Positions 63,273 to 64,000 of a stretch of DNA of 64,000 bases are shown in pieces. The stretch comes from Bacillus sp. OK048 (GTDB lineage: Bacteria; Bacillota; Bacilli; Bacillales; Cytobacillaceae): contig NZ_FNHN01000003.1 of NCBI RefSeq assembly GCF_900103525.1, positions 124,001 through 188,000 on the forward strand. The letters run 5' to 3'. The notes under the pieces are model-generated. The model saw only the letters and a program-made list of their open reading frames with translations. It searched no databases and was not told the origin of the DNA. Numbering within the stretch: position 1 is the first letter of the stretch; each line of letters starts with the position of its first letter. The translations under genes were made by a program, and so were the position numbers.

Positions 63273-64000
63273 TACATATGAGTAGAATGGTTATCAATTA
63301 CCGTTTCTTTATCCTTTTTAAATGGCCACCAGTTCGCCTCACCAAATGTTTTTACCATTACCGGTACAAACAATGGAAGAATCACAAGTGCATAAAGTGA
63401 AAGTCCGATTAATAGAATTGCTGCAATCTCTAGTAATGATAATACACCAGCTGGCATCATCGCTGCGAACGTACCTCCCAAAATAACCGCTGCAGAGATA
63501 ATTACCGTTCCCATTTTCTTCATTGCTTCAAGAATCGCTTGTTCCACTGGCATTTTCTTGAACTCGTTAAAACGGTCCATTAAGAAAATACTATAGTCAA
63601 TTCCAAGGGCAATTAAGATAACAAACGTAAAAAACGGAACAGCCCAGCTAATTCCTGTATAGCCTAACCAATTTACGAAGATGACCTCTGCAAGTGCCAT
63701 CGAAGTATAATAGGTAAGGATTAATGAACCGATCAAGTATAGAGGCATAATAAATGAACGGAACAAAATGATAAGAATTAGAGTAATCCCAATTAACATG
63801 AGTACAACTGTTCTTGAATAATCAGCTTGAGAAATCTTATCTAGGTCATGGTGCATACTTGAGACCCCGCCCACTGCGATTTCTGCATTCTCCAGTTTTG
63901 TATCCTTAACTACTCGCTCAACGGTTTCTTTAATTTCTGGAATACGATTCAATGCTTCGTTCGAGTATGGATTTTTAGTAAAGACTACATCAATTGTCAT
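63272..64000 (-). CDS. MMPL-family transporter (C-terminal part; N-terminus outside window)
   Basis: The last 242 or more residues of an RND/MMPL-type exporter. Visible are the end of an extracytoplasmic domain and about five membrane helices, including ALGIDYSIFLMDRFNEF and the coupling-type segment GTVIISAAVILGGTFAAMMPAG. Complete members have about 700-1000 residues, so most of the gene lies beyond position 64000. The ATG at the edge is an internal methionine, not the start. The family exports lipids or drugs with proton motive force. Confidence 0.88.
   Translation of the reverse strand: MTIDVVFTKNPYSNEALNRIPEIKETVERVVKDTKLENAEIAVGGVSSMHHDLDKISQADYSRTVVLMLIGITLILIILFRSFIMPLYLIGSLILTYYTSMALAEVIFVNWLGYTGISWAVPFFTFVILIALGIDYSIFLMDRFNEFKKMPVEQAILEAMKKMGTVIISAAVILGGTFAAMMPAGVLSLLEIAAILLIGLSLYALVILPLFVPVMVKTFGEANWWPFKKDKETVIDNHSTHM

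Noticed and set aside
1-64000. tRNA or rRNA genes
   Set aside because: I looked through the intergenic regions and saw no cloverleaf-like sequence or rRNA segment; structured intergenic RNAs are explained by the riboswitches, the T-box and terminators.

Overview
The window is chromosomal DNA of a low-GC, endospore-forming Gram-positive rod of the family Bacillaceae (Bacillus/Neobacillus-like). The evidence is the strong purine-rich Shine-Dalgarno sequences with many TTG/GTG starts, an aa3-type quinol oxidase, class IV PHA synthase genes of Bacillus type, a YheC/YheD coat-type ATP-grasp protein, and FMN, cobalamin, Mn and T-box leaders in the usual Firmicutes positions. I see no tRNA, rRNA, insertion sequence, prophage or CRISPR array. 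The genus is an inference; no species is claimed.

Layout. 1-3.2 kb: the edge of an aromatic meta-cleavage cluster (2-keto-4-pentenoate hydratase, a muconic-semialdehyde dehydrogenase and a divergent ACMSD-like amidohydrolase). 3.2-8.7 kb: MerR regulator plus CNNM/CorC-type ion exporter, Mn-dependent pyrophosphatase, a gutted sigma-28-like gene, a PAS sensor kinase and a lone holin. 8.8-10.9 kb: class A penicillin-binding protein. 10.9-16.7 kb: a cobalamin-riboswitch operon with a wall-anchored transcobalamin-like protein, a DUF4430 lipoprotein and a complete ECF transporter. 16.8-19.5 kb: FMN-riboswitch operon ribE-ribBA-ribH, without ribD. 19.5-28.4 kb: SDR, a small gene plus ywbE, cold-shock protein, HAD phosphatase, BsuPI-type inhibitor, a 1485-residue wall-anchored subtilase and a HesB-like protein.

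28.6-32.5 kb: qoxABCD terminal oxidase. 32.5-36.4 kb: PHA island phaC1-phaR-phaB-phaC2. 36.5-39.5 kb: a second CNNM/CorC protein behind a TerC-family Mn exporter under a Mn (yybP-ykoY) riboswitch. 39.6-50.9 kb: PBP2-type transpeptidase, hemolysin III, LysE, GNAT, VTT-domain, LysM-NlpC/P60, radical SAM/SPASM, CorA, M42 peptidase and small unknowns. 51-58.2 kb: NDH-2 behind two Rex/Fnr-type palindromes, a tandem ATP-grasp protein, an ABC exporter with a GDSL esterase, and flavohemoglobin. 58.2-64 kb: VWA protein, GNAT, T-box-controlled prolyl-tRNA synthetase, a membrane-cupredoxin fusion and the C-terminal part of an MMPL transporter.

How they fit together. Vitamin supply (B12 uptake, riboflavin synthesis), divalent-metal homeostasis (two CNNM/CorC proteins, TerC, CorA), respiration and redox (Qox, NDH-2, Hmp) and carbon storage (PHA) dominate. 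The most notable observations are: (i) a surface B12-capture route built from the two domains of animal intrinsic factor in reversed order; (ii) probable AUU start codons for both phaC copies; (iii) the same hairpin between a strong distal Shine-Dalgarno and a TTG start in both CNNM/CorC paralogs; and (iv) three different families of short intergenic repeats.
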